Positions 1 to 12,351 of a DNA stretch of 64,000 nt are shown piece after piece. The DNA is from Auanema rhodensis. Its lineage: Eukaryota; Nematoda; Chromadorea; Rhabditida; Rhabditidae. The DNA lies in NCBI GenBank assembly GCA_964057225.1, contig OZ059900.1:22025638-22089637 (forward strand). Reading direction: 5' to 3'. Position 1 is the stretch's first letter. Each line of letters opens with the position of its first letter. The notes beneath the pieces are model-generated. The model had not been told where the DNA came from. It ran no database searches and was given only the letters and a program-made list of their open reading frames with translations. The position numbers and the translations under genes were made by a program.

Positions 1-76
1 GTATGTAACACGCTGAAATTCGTTGCATTTGACAACTCATATGAACAAAAATCGATTTAATCAATATTAGCCATAA
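1..76 (+). repeat. Tail of a truncated L unit at the window edge
   Basis: Last part of an L unit carrying the G300A allele (gacaactc), ending in cataa at 72-76, where it joins an S unit. The window starts mid-unit. Confidence 0.95.
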
Positions 77-225
77 TAAAATATTTCTCATGGGAAATAC
101 TGTGTTTTTGTATTTTTCTAGTGTTCAGCATGTAAAATGCTTCATTTTAGTATGTAACACGCTGAAGTTCGTTGCATTTGACGACTCATATGAACAAAAA
201 TCGATTTAATCAATATTAGCCATAA
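77..225 (+). repeat. S unit 1 (149 bp)
   Basis: Joined at ccataataaaat. Carries gcttc and the unusual gctgaagttcg at about 161, an allele shared with the L unit at 7464-7805. Confidence 0.95.
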
Positions 226-711
226 GGGGCGTGCCCTCAGAATATGCTAATTTCCTTAACTTTCTAACCCCTGTTTTTTGTCGTGAAAGTGGAACTAGAC
301 GTTGTACGAACAATTTTGAGCTAAGTTTCATTGACATTGCATGAGTTTGAACACATGAAATCGTAAGTCAAAACCTTGTTTACAGCGATTTCAGCGTGTT
401 ACATACTAAAATGAAGCATTTCACATGCTGAACACTAGAAAAATACAAAAACACAGTATTTCCCATGAGAAATATTTTATTATGCTGGAAAACCAGTTTT
501 TGGAAATTTCGCTGTAAACAAGGTTTTGACTTACGATTTCATGTGTTCAAACTCATGCAATGTCAATGAAACTTAGCTCAAAATTGTTCGTACAACGTCT
601 AGTTCCACTTTCACGACAAAAAAACAGGGGTTTGAAATACTGTGACGCTGAAATTCGTTGCATTTGACGACTCATATGAACAAAAATCGATTTAATCAAT
701 ATTAGCCATAA
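226..711 (+). repeat. C unit 1 (486 bp, older type)
   Basis: Forward monomer part 226-388, inverted 244-bp segment 389-632, 12-bp filler tgaaatactgtg 633-644, forward tail 645-711. One T shorter than later C units, because the T run of the forward part has six T. The inverted segment reads gcatttcacatgc where the 16-24 kb copies read gcattttacatgc. Confidence 0.93.
389..632 (-). repeat. Inverted satellite segment in C unit 1
   Basis: Reverse complement of the monomer from about aacccc (position 41) to gctgaaa (about 284). It follows directly on forward cagcga. Its second half pairs with the forward arm just upstream, giving a hairpin-capable inverted repeat. Confidence 0.93.
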
Positions 712-1053
712 GGGGCGTGCCCTCAGAATATGCTAATTTCCTTAATTTTCTAACCCCTGTTTTTTTGTCGTGAAAGTGGAACTAGACGTTGTACGAACAA
801 TTTTGAGCTAGGTTTCATTGACATTGCATGAGTTTGAACACATGAAATCGTAAGTCAAAGCCTTGTTTACAGCGAAATTTCCAAAAACTGGTTTTCCAGC
901 ATAATAAAATATTTCTCATGGGAAATACTGTGTTTTTGTATTTTTCTAGTGTTCAGCATGTAAAATCCTTCATTTTAGTATGTAACACGCTGAAATTCGT
1001 TGCATTTGACAACTCATATGAACAAAAATCGATTTAATCAATATTAGCCATAA
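712..1053 (+). repeat. L unit, 491-dimer type
   Basis: Carries A149G (caaagcc), G256C (aaaatccttc) and G300A (gacaactc), the allele trio that marks L units preceding most S units. Confidence 0.95.
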
Positions 1054-1202
1054 TAAAATATTTCTCATGGGAAATACTGTGTTTTTGTATTTTTCTAGTG
1101 TTCAGCATGTAAAATGATTCATTTTAGTATGTAACACGCTGAAATTCGTTGCATTTGACGACTCATATGAACAAAAATCGATTTAATCAATATTAGCCAT
1201 AA
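1054..1202 (+). repeat. S unit 2 (149 bp)
   Basis: Major type: preceded by the A149G/G256C/G300A L unit; itself has C257A (aaaatgattc) and gacgactc. Confidence 0.95.
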
Positions 1203-2570
1203 GGGGCGTGCCCTCAGAATATGCTAATTTCCTTAATTTTCTAACCCCTGTTTTTTTGTCGTGAAAGTGGAACTAGACGTTGTACGAACAATTTTGAGCT
1301 AAGTTTCATTGACATTGCATGAGTTTGAACACATGAAATCGTAAGTCAAAACCTTGTTTACAGCGAAATTTCCAAAAACTGGTTTTCCAGCATAATAAAA
1401 TATTTCTCATGGGAAATACTGTGTTTTTGTATTTTTCTAGTGTTCAGCATGTAAAATGCTTCATTTTAGTATGTAACACGCTGAAATTCGTTGCATTTGA
1501 CGACTCATATGAACAAAAATCGATTTAATCAATATTAGCCATAAGGGGCGTGCCCTCAGAATATGCTAATTTCCTTAATTTTCTAACCCCTGTTTTTTTG
1601 TCGTGAAAGTGGAACTAGACGTTGTACGAACAATTTTGAGCTAAGTTTCATTGACATTGCATGAGTTTGAACACATGAAATCGTAAGTCAAAACCTTGTT
1701 TACAGCGAAATTTCCAAAAACTGGTTTTCCAGCATAATAAAATATTTCTCATGGGAAATACTGTGTTTTTGTTTTTTTCTAGTGTTCAGCATGTAAAATG
1801 CTTCATTTTAGTATGTAACACGCTGAAATTCGTTGCATTTGACGACTCATATGAACAAAAATCGATTTAATCAATATTAGCCATAAGGGGCGTGCCCTCA
1901 GAATATACTAATTTCCTTAATTTTCTAACCCCTGTTTTTTTGTCGTGAAAGTGGAACTAGACGTTGTACGAACAATTTTGAGCTAGGTTTCATTGACATT
2001 GCATGAGTTTGAACACATGAAATCGTAAGTCAAAACCTTGTTTACAGCGAAATTTCCAAAAACTGGTTTTCCAGCATAATAAAATATTTCTCATGGGAAA
2101 TACTGTGTTTTTGTATTTTTCTAGTGTTCAGCATGTAAAATGCTTCATTTTAGTATGTAACACGCTGAAATTCGTTGCATTTGACGACTCATATGAACAA
2201 AAATCGATTTAATCAATATTAGCCATAAGGGGCGTGCCCTCAGAATATGCTAATTTCCTTAATTTTCTAACCCCTGTTTTTTTGTCGTGAAAGTGGAACT
2301 AGACGTTGTACGAACAATTTTGAGCTAAGTTTCATTGACATTGCATGAGTTTGAACACATGAAATCGTAAGTCAAAACCTTGTTTACAGCGAAATTTCCA
2401 AAAACTGGTTTTCCAGCATAATAAAATATTTCTCATGGGAAATACTGTGTTTTTGTATTTTTCTAGTGTTCAGCATGTAAAATGCTTCATTTTAGTATGT
2501 AACACGCTGAAATTCGTTGCATTTGACAACTCATATGAACAAAAATCGATTTAATCAATATTAGCCATAA
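1203..2570 (+). repeat. Run of 4 L units
   Basis: Landmarks 1203, 1545, 1887 and 2229. One unit here is absent from the otherwise matching copy at 8783-9808, which accounts for a 342-bp shift between the two blocks. The unit at 1545 has the A229T allele (gttttttt), and 1887 has G21A (atatacta). Confidence 0.95.
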
Positions 2571-4429
2571 TAAAATATTTCTCATGGGAAATACTGTGTT
2601 TTTGTATTTTTCTAGTGTTCAGCATGTAAAATGCTTCATTTTAGTATGTAACACGCTGAAATTTGTTGCATTTGACGACTCATATGAACAAAAATCGATT
2701 TAATCAATATTAGCCATAAGGGGCGTGCCCTCAGAATATACTAATTTCCTTAATTTTCTAACCCCTGTTTTTTTGTCGTGAAAGTGGAACTAGACGTTGT
2801 ACGAACAATTTTGAGCTAGGTTTCATTGACATTGCATGAGTTTGAACACATGAAATCGTAAGTCAAAACCTTGTTTACAGCGAAATTTCCAAAAACTGGT
2901 TTTCCAGCATAATAAAATATTTCTCATGGGAAATACTGTGTTTTTGTATTTTTCTAGTGTTCAGCATGTAAAATGCTTCATTTTAGTATGTAACACGCTG
3001 AAATTCGTTGCATTTGACGACTCATATGAACAAAAATCGATTTAATCATTATTAGCCATAAGGGGCGTGCCCTCAGAATATGCTAATTTCCTTAATTTTC
3101 TAACCCCTGTTTTTTTGTCGTGAAAGTGGAACTAGACGTTGTACGAACAATTTTGAGTTAGGTTTCATTGACATTGCATGAGTTTGAACACATGAAATCG
3201 TAAGTCAAAACCTTGTTTACAGCGAAATTTCCAAAAACTGGTTTTCCAGCATAATAAAATATTTCTCATGGGAAATACTGTGTTTTTGTATTTTTCTAGT
3301 GTTCAGCATGTAAAATGCTTCATTTTAGTATGTAACACGCTGAAATTCGTTGCATTTGACGACTCATATGAACAAAAATCGATTTAATCAATATTAGCCA
3401 TAAGGGGCGTGCCCTCAGAATATGCTAATTTCCTTAATTTTCTAACCCCTGTTTTTTTGTCGTGAAAGTGGAACTAGACGTTGTACGAACAATTTTGAGC
3501 TAGGTTTCATTGACATTGCATGAGTTTGAACACATGAAATCGTAAGTCAAAACCTTGTTTACAGCGAAATTTCCAAAAACTGGTTTTCCAGCATAATAAA
3601 ATATTTCTCATGGGAAATACTGTGTTTTTGTATTTTTCTAGTGTTCAGCATGTAAAATGCTTCATTTTAGTATGTAACACGCTGAAATTCGTTGCATTTG
3701 ACGACTCATATGAACAAAAATCGATTTAATCAATATTAGCCATAAGGGGCGTGCCCTCAGAATATACTAATTTCCTTAATTTTCTAACCCCTGTTTTTTT
3801 GTCGTGAAAGTGGAACTAGACGTTGTACGAACAATTTTGAGCTAGGTTTCATTGACATTGCATGAGTTTGAACACATGCAATCGTAAGTCAAAACCTTGT
3901 TTACAGCGAAATTTCCAAAAACTGGTTTTCCAGCATAATAAAATATTTCTCATGGGAAATACTGTGTTTTTGTATTTTTCTAGTGTTCAGCATGTAAAAT
4001 GCTTCATTTTAGTATGTAACACGCTGAAATTCGTTGCATTTGACGACTCATATGAACAAAAATCGATTTAATCAATATTAGCCATAAGGGGCGTGCCCTC
4101 AGAATATGCTAATTTCCTTAATTTTCTAACCCCTGTTTTTTTGTCGTGAAAGTGGAACTAGACGTTGTACGAACAATTTTGAGCTAAGTTTCATTGACAT
4201 TGCATGAGTTTGAACACATGAAATCGTATGTCAAAACCTTGTTTACAGCGAAATTTCCAAAAACTGGTTTTCCAGCATAATAAAATATTTCTCATGGGAA
4301 ATACTGTGTTTTTGTTTTTTTCTAGTGTTCAGCATGTAAAATGCTTCATTTTAGTATGTAACACGCTGAAATTCGTTGCATTTGACGACTCATATGAACA
4401 AAAATCGATTTAATCAATATTAGCCATAA
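1887..4429 (+). repeat. 2543-bp higher-order repeat (7 L + S), copy 1
   Basis: Order: G21A unit, G100A unit with G300A, S with atttgttg, G21A unit, A330T/C97T unit, plain unit, G21A+A134C unit, G100A+A142T unit. Two further copies lie at 9125 and 11668. Confidence 0.85.
2571..2719 (+). repeat. S unit 3 (149 bp)
   Basis: Minor type: upstream L lacks A149G/G256C; the S itself has gcttc and aaatttgttgc (CpG lost). Same type as the S units at 9809 and 12352. Confidence 0.95.
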
Positions 4430-5797
4430 GGGGCGTGCCCTCAGAATATACTAATTTCCTTAATTTTCTAACCCCTGTTTTTTTGTCGTGAAAGTGGAAC
4501 TAGACGTTGTACGAACAATTTTGAGCTAGGTTTCATTGACATTGCATGAGTTTGAACACATGAAATCGTAAGTCAAAACCTTGTTTACAGCGAAATTTCC
4601 AAAAACTGGTTTTCCAGCATAATAAAATATTTCTCATGGGAAATACTGTGTTTTTGTATTTTTCTAGTGTTCAGCATGTAAAATGCTTCATTTTAGTATG
4701 TAACACGCTGAAATTCGTTGCATTTGACGACTCATATGAACAAAAATCGATTTAATCAATATTAGCCATAAGGGGCGTGCCCTCAGAATATACTAATTTC
4801 CTTAATTTTCTAACCCCTGTTTTTTTGTCGTGAAAGTGGAACTAGACGTTGTACGAACAATTTTGAGCTAGGTTTCATTGACATTGCATGAGTTTGAACA
4901 CATGAAATCGTAAGTCAAAACCTTGTTTACAGCGAAATTTCCAAAAACTGGTTTTCCAGCATAATAAAATATTTCTCATGGGAAATACTGTGTTTTTGTA
5001 TTTTTCTAGTGTTCAGCATGTAAAATGCTTCATTTTAGTATGTAACACGCTGAAATTCGTTGCATTTGACGACTCATATGAACAAAAATCGATTTAATCA
5101 ATATTAGCCATAAGGGGCGTGCCCTCAGAATATGCTAATTTCCTTAATTTTCTAACCCCTGTTTTTTTGTCGTGAAAGTGGAACTAGACGTTGTACGAAC
5201 AATTTTGAGCTAAGTTTCATTGACATTGCATGAGTTTGAACACATGAAATCGTAAGTCAAAACCTTGTTTACAGCGAAATTTCCAAAAACTGGTTTTCCA
5301 GCATAATAAAATATTTCTCATGGGAAATACTGTGTTTTTGTTTTTTTCTAGTGTTCAGCATGTAAAATGCTTCATTTTAGTATGTAACACGCTGAAATTC
5401 GTTGCATTTGACGACTCATATGAACAAAAATCGATTTAATCAATATTAGCCATAAGGGGCGTGCCCTCAGAATATACTAATTTCCTTAATTTTCTAACCC
5501 CTGTTTTTTTGTCGTGAAAGTGGAACTAGACGTTGTACGAACAATTTTGAGCTAGGTTTCATTGACATTGCATGAGTTTGAACACATGAAATCGTAAGTC
5601 AAAGCCTTGTTTACAGCGAAATTTCCAAAAACTGGTTTTCCAGCATAATAAAATATTTCTCATGGGAAATACTGTGTTTTTGTATTTTTCTAGTGTTCAG
5701 CATGTAAAATCCTTCATTTTAGTATGTAACACGCTGAAATTCGTTGCATTTGACAACTCATATGAACAAAAATCGATTTAATCAATATTAGCCATAA
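2720..5797 (+). repeat. Run of 9 L units
   Basis: Landmarks 2720, 3062, 3404, 3746, 4088, 4430, 4772, 5114, 5456. The A330T allele (taatcatt) precedes 3062. A134C (acatgcaatc) is in unit 3746 and A142T (gtatgtc) in unit 4088; these two substitutions create the short open frames at 3862-4071 and 4228-4413, which are not genes. Unit 5456 carries A149G/G256C/G300A. Confidence 0.95.
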
Positions 5798-5946
5798 TAA
5801 AATATTTCTCATGGGAAATACTGTGTTTTTGTATTTTTCTAGTGTTCAGCATGTAAAATGCTTCATTTTAGTATGTAACACGCTGAAATTCGTTGCATTT
5901 GACGACTCATATGAACAAAAATCGATTTAATCAATATTAGCCATAA
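4430..5946 (+). repeat. 1517-bp higher-order repeat (4 L + S), copy 1
   Basis: Four L units and one S. The allele order (G21A, G21A, G100A+A229T, G21A with the dimer trio) is repeated in the next 1517 bp. Confidence 0.8.
5798..5946 (+). repeat. S unit 4 (149 bp)
   Basis: Apparent recombinant: upstream L has the A149G/G256C/G300A trio, but the S has gcttc, not gattc. Confidence 0.95.
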
Positions 5947-7314
5947 GGGGCGTGCCCTCAGAATATACTAATTTCCTTAATTTTCTAACCCCTGTTTTTT
6001 TGTCGTGAAAGTGGAACTAGACGTTGTACGAACAATTTTGAGCTAGGTTTCATTGACATTGCATGAGTTTGAACACATGAAATCGTAAGTCAAAACCTTG
6101 TTTACAGCGAAATTTCCAAAAACTGGTTTTCCAGCATAATAAAATATTTCTCATGGGAAATACTGTGTTTTTGTATTTTTCTAGTGTTCAGCATGTAAAA
6201 TGCTTCATTTTAGTATGTAACACGCTGAAATTCGTTGCATTTGACGACTCATATGAACAAAAATCGATTTAATCAATATTAGCCATAAGGGGCGTGCCCT
6301 CAGAATATACTAATTTCCTTAATTTTCTAACCCCTGTTTTTTTGTCGTGAAAGTGGAACTAGACGTTGTACGAACAATTTTGAGCTAGGTTTCATTGACA
6401 TTGCATGAGTTTGAACACATGAAATCGTAAGTCAAAACCTTGTTTACAGCGAAATTTCCAAAAACTGGTTTTCCAGCATAATAAAATATTTCTCATGGGA
6501 AATACTGTGTTTTTGTATTTTTCTAGTGTTCAGCATGTAAAATGCTTCATTTTAGTATGTAACACGCTGAAATTCGTTGCATTTGACGACTCATATGAAC
6601 AAAAATCGATTTAATCAATATTAGCCATAAGGGGCGTGCCCTCAGAATATGCTAATTTCCTTAATTTTCTAACCCCTGTTTTTTTGTCGTGAAAGTGGAA
6701 CTAGACGTTGTACGAACAATTTTGAGCTAAGTTTCATTGACATTGCATGAGTTTGAACACATGAAATCGTAAGTCAAAACCTTGTTTACAGCGAAATTTC
6801 CAAAAACTGGTTTTCCAGCATAATAAAATATTTCTCATGGGAAATACTGTGTTTTTGTTTTTTTCTAGTGTTCAGCATGTAAAATGCTTCATTTTAGTAT
6901 GTAACACGCTGAAATTCGTTGCATTTGACGACTCATATGAACAAAAATCGATTTAATCAATATTAGCCATAAGGGGCGTGCCCTCAGAATATACTAATTT
7001 CCTTAATTTTCTAACCCCTGTTTTTTTGTCGTGAAAGTGGAACTAGACGTTGTACGAACAATTTTGAGCTAGGTTTCATTGACATTGCATGAGTTTGAAC
7101 ACATGAAATCGTAAGTCAAAGCCTTGTTTACAGCGAAATTTCCAAAAACTGGTTTTCCAGCATAATAAAATATTTCTCATGGGAAATACTGTGTTTTTGT
7201 ATTTTTCTAGTGTTCAGCATGTAAAATCCTTCATTTTAGTATGTAACACGCTGAAATTCGTTGCATTTGACAACTCATATGAACAAAAATCGATTTAATC
7301 AATATTAGCCATAA
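5947..7314 (+). repeat. Run of 4 L units
   Basis: Landmarks 5947, 6289, 6631, 6973. Allele order parallels the units at 4430-5797, forming a 1517-bp tandem pair with the preceding block. Confidence 0.95.
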
Positions 7315-7463
7315 TAAAATATTTCTCATGGGAAATACTGTGTTTTTGTATTTTTCTAGTGTTCAGCATGTAAAATGATTCATTTTAGTATGTAACACGC
7401 TGAAATTCGTTGCATTTGACGACTCATATGAACAAAAATCGATTTAATCAATATTAGCCATAA
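7315..7463 (+). repeat. S unit 5 (149 bp)
   Basis: Major type, gattc in the S and the A149G/G256C/G300A trio upstream. Confidence 0.95.
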
Positions 7464-7805
7464 GGGGCGTGCCCTCAGAATATGCTAATTTCCTTAATTT
7501 TCTAACCCCTGTTTTTTTGTCGTGAAAGTGGAACTAGACGTTGTACGAACAATTTTGAGCTAGGTTTCATTGACATTGCATGAGTTTGAACACATGAAAT
7601 CGTAAGTCAAAACCTTGTTTACAGCGAAATTTCCAAAAACTGGTTTTCCAGCATAATAAAATATTTCTCATGGGAAATACTGTGTTTTTGTATTTTTCTA
7701 GTGTTCAGCATGTAAAATGCTTCATTTTAGTATGTAACACGCTGAAGTTCGTTGCATTTGACGACTCATATGAACAAAAATCGATTTAATCAATATTAGC
7801 CATAA
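7464..7805 (+). repeat. Single L unit with gaagttcg
   Basis: Has gctgaagttcg near 7741, matching S unit 1. From 7652 onward it matches the sequence from 72 onward. Confidence 0.95.
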
Positions 7806-8291
7806 GGGGCGTGCCCTCAGAATATGCTAATTTCCTTAACTTTCTAACCCCTGTTTTTTGTCGTGAAAGTGGAACTAGACGTTGTACGAACAATTTTGAG
7901 CTAAGTTTCATTGACATTGCATGAGTTTGAACACATGAAATCGTAAGTCAAAACCTTGTTTACAGCGATTTCAGCGTGTTACATACTAAAATGAAGCATT
8001 TCACATGCTGAACACTAGAAAAATACAAAAACACAGTATTTCCCATGAGAAATATTTTATTATGCTGGAAAACCAGTTTTTGGAAATTTCGCTGTAAACA
8101 AGGTTTTGACTTACGATTTCATGTGGTCAAACTCATGCAATGTCAATGAAACTTAGCTCAAAATTGTTCGTACAACGTCTAGTTCCACTTTCACGACAAA
8201 AAAACAGGGGTTTGAAATACTGTGACGCTGAAATTCGTTGCATTTGACGACTCATATGAACAAAAATCGATTTAATCAATATTAGCCATAA
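7806..8291 (+). repeat. C unit 2 (486 bp, older type)
   Basis: Near copy of C unit 1. A visible difference is gtggtcaaac near 8124 where unit 1 has gtgttcaaac. Confidence 0.93.
7969..8212 (-). repeat. Inverted satellite segment in C unit 2
   Basis: Same boundaries and same 12-bp filler as in C unit 1. Confidence 0.93.
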
Positions 8292-8633
8292 GGGGCGTGC
8301 CCTCAGAATATGCTAATTTCCTTAATTTTCTAACCCCTGTTTTTTTGTCGTGAAAGTGGAACTAGACGTTGTACGAACAATTTTGAGCTAGGTTTCATTG
8401 ACATTGCATGAGTTTGAACACATGAAATCGTAAGTCAAAGCCTTGTTTACAGCGAAATTTCCAAAAACTGGTTTTCCAGCATAATAAAATATTTCTCATG
8501 GGAAATACTGTGTTTTTGTATTTTTCTAGTGTTCAGCATGTAAAATCCTTCATTTTAGTATGTAACACGCTGAAATTCGTTGCATTTGACAACTCATATG
8601 AACAAAAATCGATTTAATCAATATTAGCCATAA
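8292..8633 (+). repeat. L unit, 491-dimer type
   Basis: Carries A149G, G256C and G300A. Confidence 0.95.
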
Positions 8634-8782
8634 TAAAATATTTCTCATGGGAAATACTGTGTTTTTGTATTTTTCTAGTGTTCAGCATGTAAAATGATTC
8701 ATTTTAGTATGTAACACGCTGAAATTCGTTGCATTTGACGACTCATATGAACAAAAATCGATTTAATCAATATTAGCCATAA
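8634..8782 (+). repeat. S unit 6 (149 bp)
   Basis: Major type (gattc). Confidence 0.95.
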
Positions 8783-9808
8783 GGGGCGTGCCCTCAGAAT
8801 ATGCTAATTTCCTTAATTTTCTAACCCCTGTTTTTTTGTCGTGAAAGTGGAACTAGACGTTGTACGAACAATTTTGAGCTAAGTTTCATTGACATTGCAT
8901 GAGTTTGAACACATGAAATCGTAAGTCAAAACCTTGTTTACAGCGAAATTTCCAAAAACTGGTTTTCCAGCATAATAAAATATTTCTCATGGGAAATACT
9001 GTGTTTTTGTTTTTTTCTAGTGTTCAGCATGTAAAATGCTTCATTTTAGTATGTAACACGCTGAAATTCGTTGCATTTGACGACTCATATGAACAAAAAT
9101 CGATTTAATCAATATTAGCCATAAGGGGCGTGCCCTCAGAATATACTAATTTCCTTAATTTTCTAACCCCTGTTTTTTTGTCGTGAAAGTGGAACTAGAC
9201 GTTGTACGAACAATTTTGAGCTAGGTTTCATTGACATTGCATGAGTTTGAACACATGAAATCGTAAGTCAAAACCTTGTTTACAGCGAAATTTCCAAAAA
9301 CTGGTTTTCCAGCATAATAAAATATTTCTCATGGGAAATACTGTGTTTTTGTATTTTTCTAGTGTTCAGCATGTAAAATGCTTCATTTTAGTATGTAACA
9401 CGCTGAAATTCGTTGCATTTGACGACTCATATGAACAAAAATCGATTTAATCAATATTAGCCATAAGGGGCGTGCCCTCAGAATATGCTAATTTCCTTAA
9501 TTTTCTAACCCCTGTTTTTTTGTCGTGAAAGTGGAACTAGACGTTGTACGAACAATTTTGAGCTAAGTTTCATTGACATTGCATGAGTTTGAACACATGA
9601 AATCGTAAGTCAAAACCTTGTTTACAGCGAAATTTCCAAAAACTGGTTTTCCAGCATAATAAAATATTTCTCATGGGAAATACTGTGTTTTTGTATTTTT
9701 CTAGTGTTCAGCATGTAAAATGCTTCATTTTAGTATGTAACACGCTGAAATTCGTTGCATTTGACAACTCATATGAACAAAAATCGATTTAATCAATATT
9801 AGCCATAA
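8783..9808 (+). repeat. Run of 3 L units
   Basis: Landmarks 8783, 9125, 9467. The matching block at 1203-2570 has four units. Confidence 0.95.
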
Positions 9809-11667
9809 TAAAATATTTCTCATGGGAAATACTGTGTTTTTGTATTTTTCTAGTGTTCAGCATGTAAAATGCTTCATTTTAGTATGTAACACGCTGAAAT
9901 TTGTTGCATTTGACGACTCATATGAACAAAAATCGATTTAATCAATATTAGCCATAAGGGGCGTGCCCTCAGAATATACTAATTTCCTTAATTTTCTAAC
10001 CCCTGTTTTTTTGTCGTGAAAGTGGAACTAGACGTTGTACGAACAATTTTGAGCTAGGTTTCATTGACATTGCATGAGTTTGAACACATGAAATCGTAAG
10101 TCAAAACCTTGTTTACAGCGAAATTTCCAAAAACTGGTTTTCCAGCATAATAAAATATTTCTCATGGGAAATACTGTGTTTTTGTATTTTTCTAGTGTTC
10201 AGCATGTAAAATGCTTCATTTTAGTATGTAACACGCTGAAATTCGTTGCATTTGACGACTCATATGAACAAAAATCGATTTAATCATTATTAGCCATAAG
10301 GGGCGTGCCCTCAGAATATGCTAATTTCCTTAATTTTCTAACCCCTGTTTTTTTGTCGTGAAAGTGGAACTAGACGTTGTACGAACAATTTTGAGTTAGG
10401 TTTCATTGACATTGCATGAGTTTGAACACATGAAATCGTAAGTCAAAACCTTGTTTACAGCGAAATTTCCAAAAACTGGTTTTCCAGCATAATAAAATAT
10501 TTCTCATGGGAAATACTGTGTTTTTGTATTTTTCTAGTGTTCAGCATGTAAAATGCTTCATTTTAGTATGTAACACGCTGAAATTCGTTGCATTTGACGA
10601 CTCATATGAACAAAAATCGATTTAATCAATATTAGCCATAAGGGGCGTGCCCTCAGAATATGCTAATTTCCTTAATTTTCTAACCCCTGTTTTTTTGTCG
10701 TGAAAGTGGAACTAGACGTTGTACGAACAATTTTGAGCTAGGTTTCATTGACATTGCATGAGTTTGAACACATGAAATCGTAAGTCAAAACCTTGTTTAC
10801 AGCGAAATTTCCAAAAACTGGTTTTCCAGCATAATAAAATATTTCTCATGGGAAATACTGTGTTTTTGTATTTTTCTAGTGTTCAGCATGTAAAATGCTT
10901 CATTTTAGTATGTAACACGCTGAAATTCGTTGCATTTGACGACTCATATGAACAAAAATCGATTTAATCAATATTAGCCATAAGGGGCGTGCCCTCAGAA
11001 TATACTAATTTCCTTAATTTTCTAACCCCTGTTTTTTTGTCGTGAAAGTGGAACTAGACGTTGTACGAACAATTTTGAGCTAGGTTTCATTGACATTGCA
11101 TGAGTTTGAACACATGCAATCGTAAGTCAAAACCTTGTTTACAGCGAAATTTCCAAAAACTGGTTTTCCAGCATAATAAAATATTTCTCATGGGAAATAC
11201 TGTGTTTTTGTATTTTTCTAGTGTTCAGCATGTAAAATGCTTCATTTTAGTATGTAACACGCTGAAATTCGTTGCATTTGACGACTCATATGAACAAAAA
11301 TCGATTTAATCAATATTAGCCATAAGGGGCGTGCCCTCAGAATATGCTAATTTCCTTAATTTTCTAACCCCTGTTTTTTTGTCGTGAAAGTGGAACTAGA
11401 CGTTGTACGAACAATTTTGAGCTAAGTTTCATTGACATTGCATGAGTTTGAACACATGAAATCGTATGTCAAAACCTTGTTTACAGCGAAATTTCCAAAA
11501 ACTGGTTTTCCAGCATAATAAAATATTTCTCATGGGAAATACTGTGTTTTTGTTTTTTTCTAGTGTTCAGCATGTAAAATGCTTCATTTTAGTATGTAAC
11601 ACGCTGAAATTCGTTGCATTTGACGACTCATATGAACAAAAATCGATTTAATCAATATTAGCCATAA
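9125..11667 (+). repeat. 2543-bp higher-order repeat, copy 2
   Basis: Same unit order as 1887-4429. Confidence 0.85.
9809..9957 (+). repeat. S unit 7 (149 bp)
   Basis: Minor type: gcttc with aaatttgttgc. Confidence 0.95.
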
Positions 11668-12351
11668 GGGGCGTGCCCTCAGAATATACTAATTTCCTTA
11701 ATTTTCTAACCCCTGTTTTTTTGTCGTGAAAGTAGAACTAGACGTTGTACGAACAATTTTGAGCTAGGTTTCATTGACATTGCATGAGTTTGAACACATG
11801 AAATCGTAAGTCAAAACCTTGTTTACAGCGAAATTTCCAAAAACTGGTTTTCCAGCATAATAAAATATTTCTCATGGGAAATACTGTGTTTTTGTATTTT
11901 TCTAGTGTTCAGCATGTAAAATGCTTCATTTAAGTATGTAACACGCTGAAATTCGTTGCATTTGACGACTCATATGAACAAAAATCGATTTAATCAATAT
12001 TAGCCATAAGGGGCGTGCCCTCAGAATATGCTAATTTCCTTAATTTTCTAACCCCTGTTTTTTTGTCGTGAAAGTGGAACTAGACGTTGTACGAACAATT
12101 TTGAGCTAAGTTTCATTGACATTGCATGAGTTTGAACACATGAAATCGTAAGTCAAAACCTTGTTTACAGCGAAATTTCCAAAAACTGGTTTTCCAGCAT
12201 AATAAAATATTTCTCATGGGAAATACTGTGTTTTTGTATTTTTCTAGTGTTCAGCATGTAAAATGCTTCATTTTAGTATGTAACACGCTGAAATTCGTTG
12301 CATTTGACAACTCATATGAACAAAAATCGATTTAATCAATATTAGCCATAA
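9958..12351 (+). repeat. Run of 7 L units
   Basis: Landmarks 9958, 10300, 10642, 10984, 11326, 11668, 12010. A330T precedes 10300. A134C is in 10984 and A142T in 11326, giving the accidental open frames 11100-11309 and 11466-11651. Unit 11668 has a private gtagaac at about 11733 and atttaag at about 11931. Confidence 0.95.

Larger units (their letters stand above)
72..4750 (+). repeat. Large duplication A, copy 1
   Basis: Matches 7652 onward at an offset of 7580 bp up to about 1.2 kb, then 7238 bp, because one extra L unit sits in 1203-1886. The match starts at cataa (72 and 7652); the base before it differs (c against g). The right end is approximate: 4772 has atatacta where 12010 has atatgcta. 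Confidence 0.85.
5947..7463 (+). repeat. 1517-bp higher-order repeat, copy 2
   Basis: Parallel to 4430-5946; its S has gattc where copy 1 has gcttc. Confidence 0.8.
7652..11990 (+). repeat. Large duplication A, copy 2
   Basis: Contains C unit 2, S units 6 and 7 and the A330T/A134C/A142T series in the same order as copy 1, with one L unit fewer. Confidence 0.85.

Noticed and set aside
226-711. C units as simple assembly inversions
   Set aside because: Seven copies share exact breakpoints, a 12-bp filler and a second deletion, and occur in duplicated contexts with private differences; an assembly error would not do this. Raw-read confirmation is still the decisive test.
3862-4071. 69-residue open frame, repeated at 11100, 13643 and 18721
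   Set aside because: It exists only where the A134C change lengthens an open stretch of the monomer; every monomer has the same in-frame stop after atcgatt, and most lack this frame. It is copied by duplication of the block, not kept by selection.
4228-4413. 61-residue open frame, repeated at 11466, 14009 and 19087
   Set aside because: It starts at an ATG made by A142T (cgtatgtc) in one monomer lineage; the downstream sequence is the ordinary monomer read in the same frame. No homology to a known protein is apparent.
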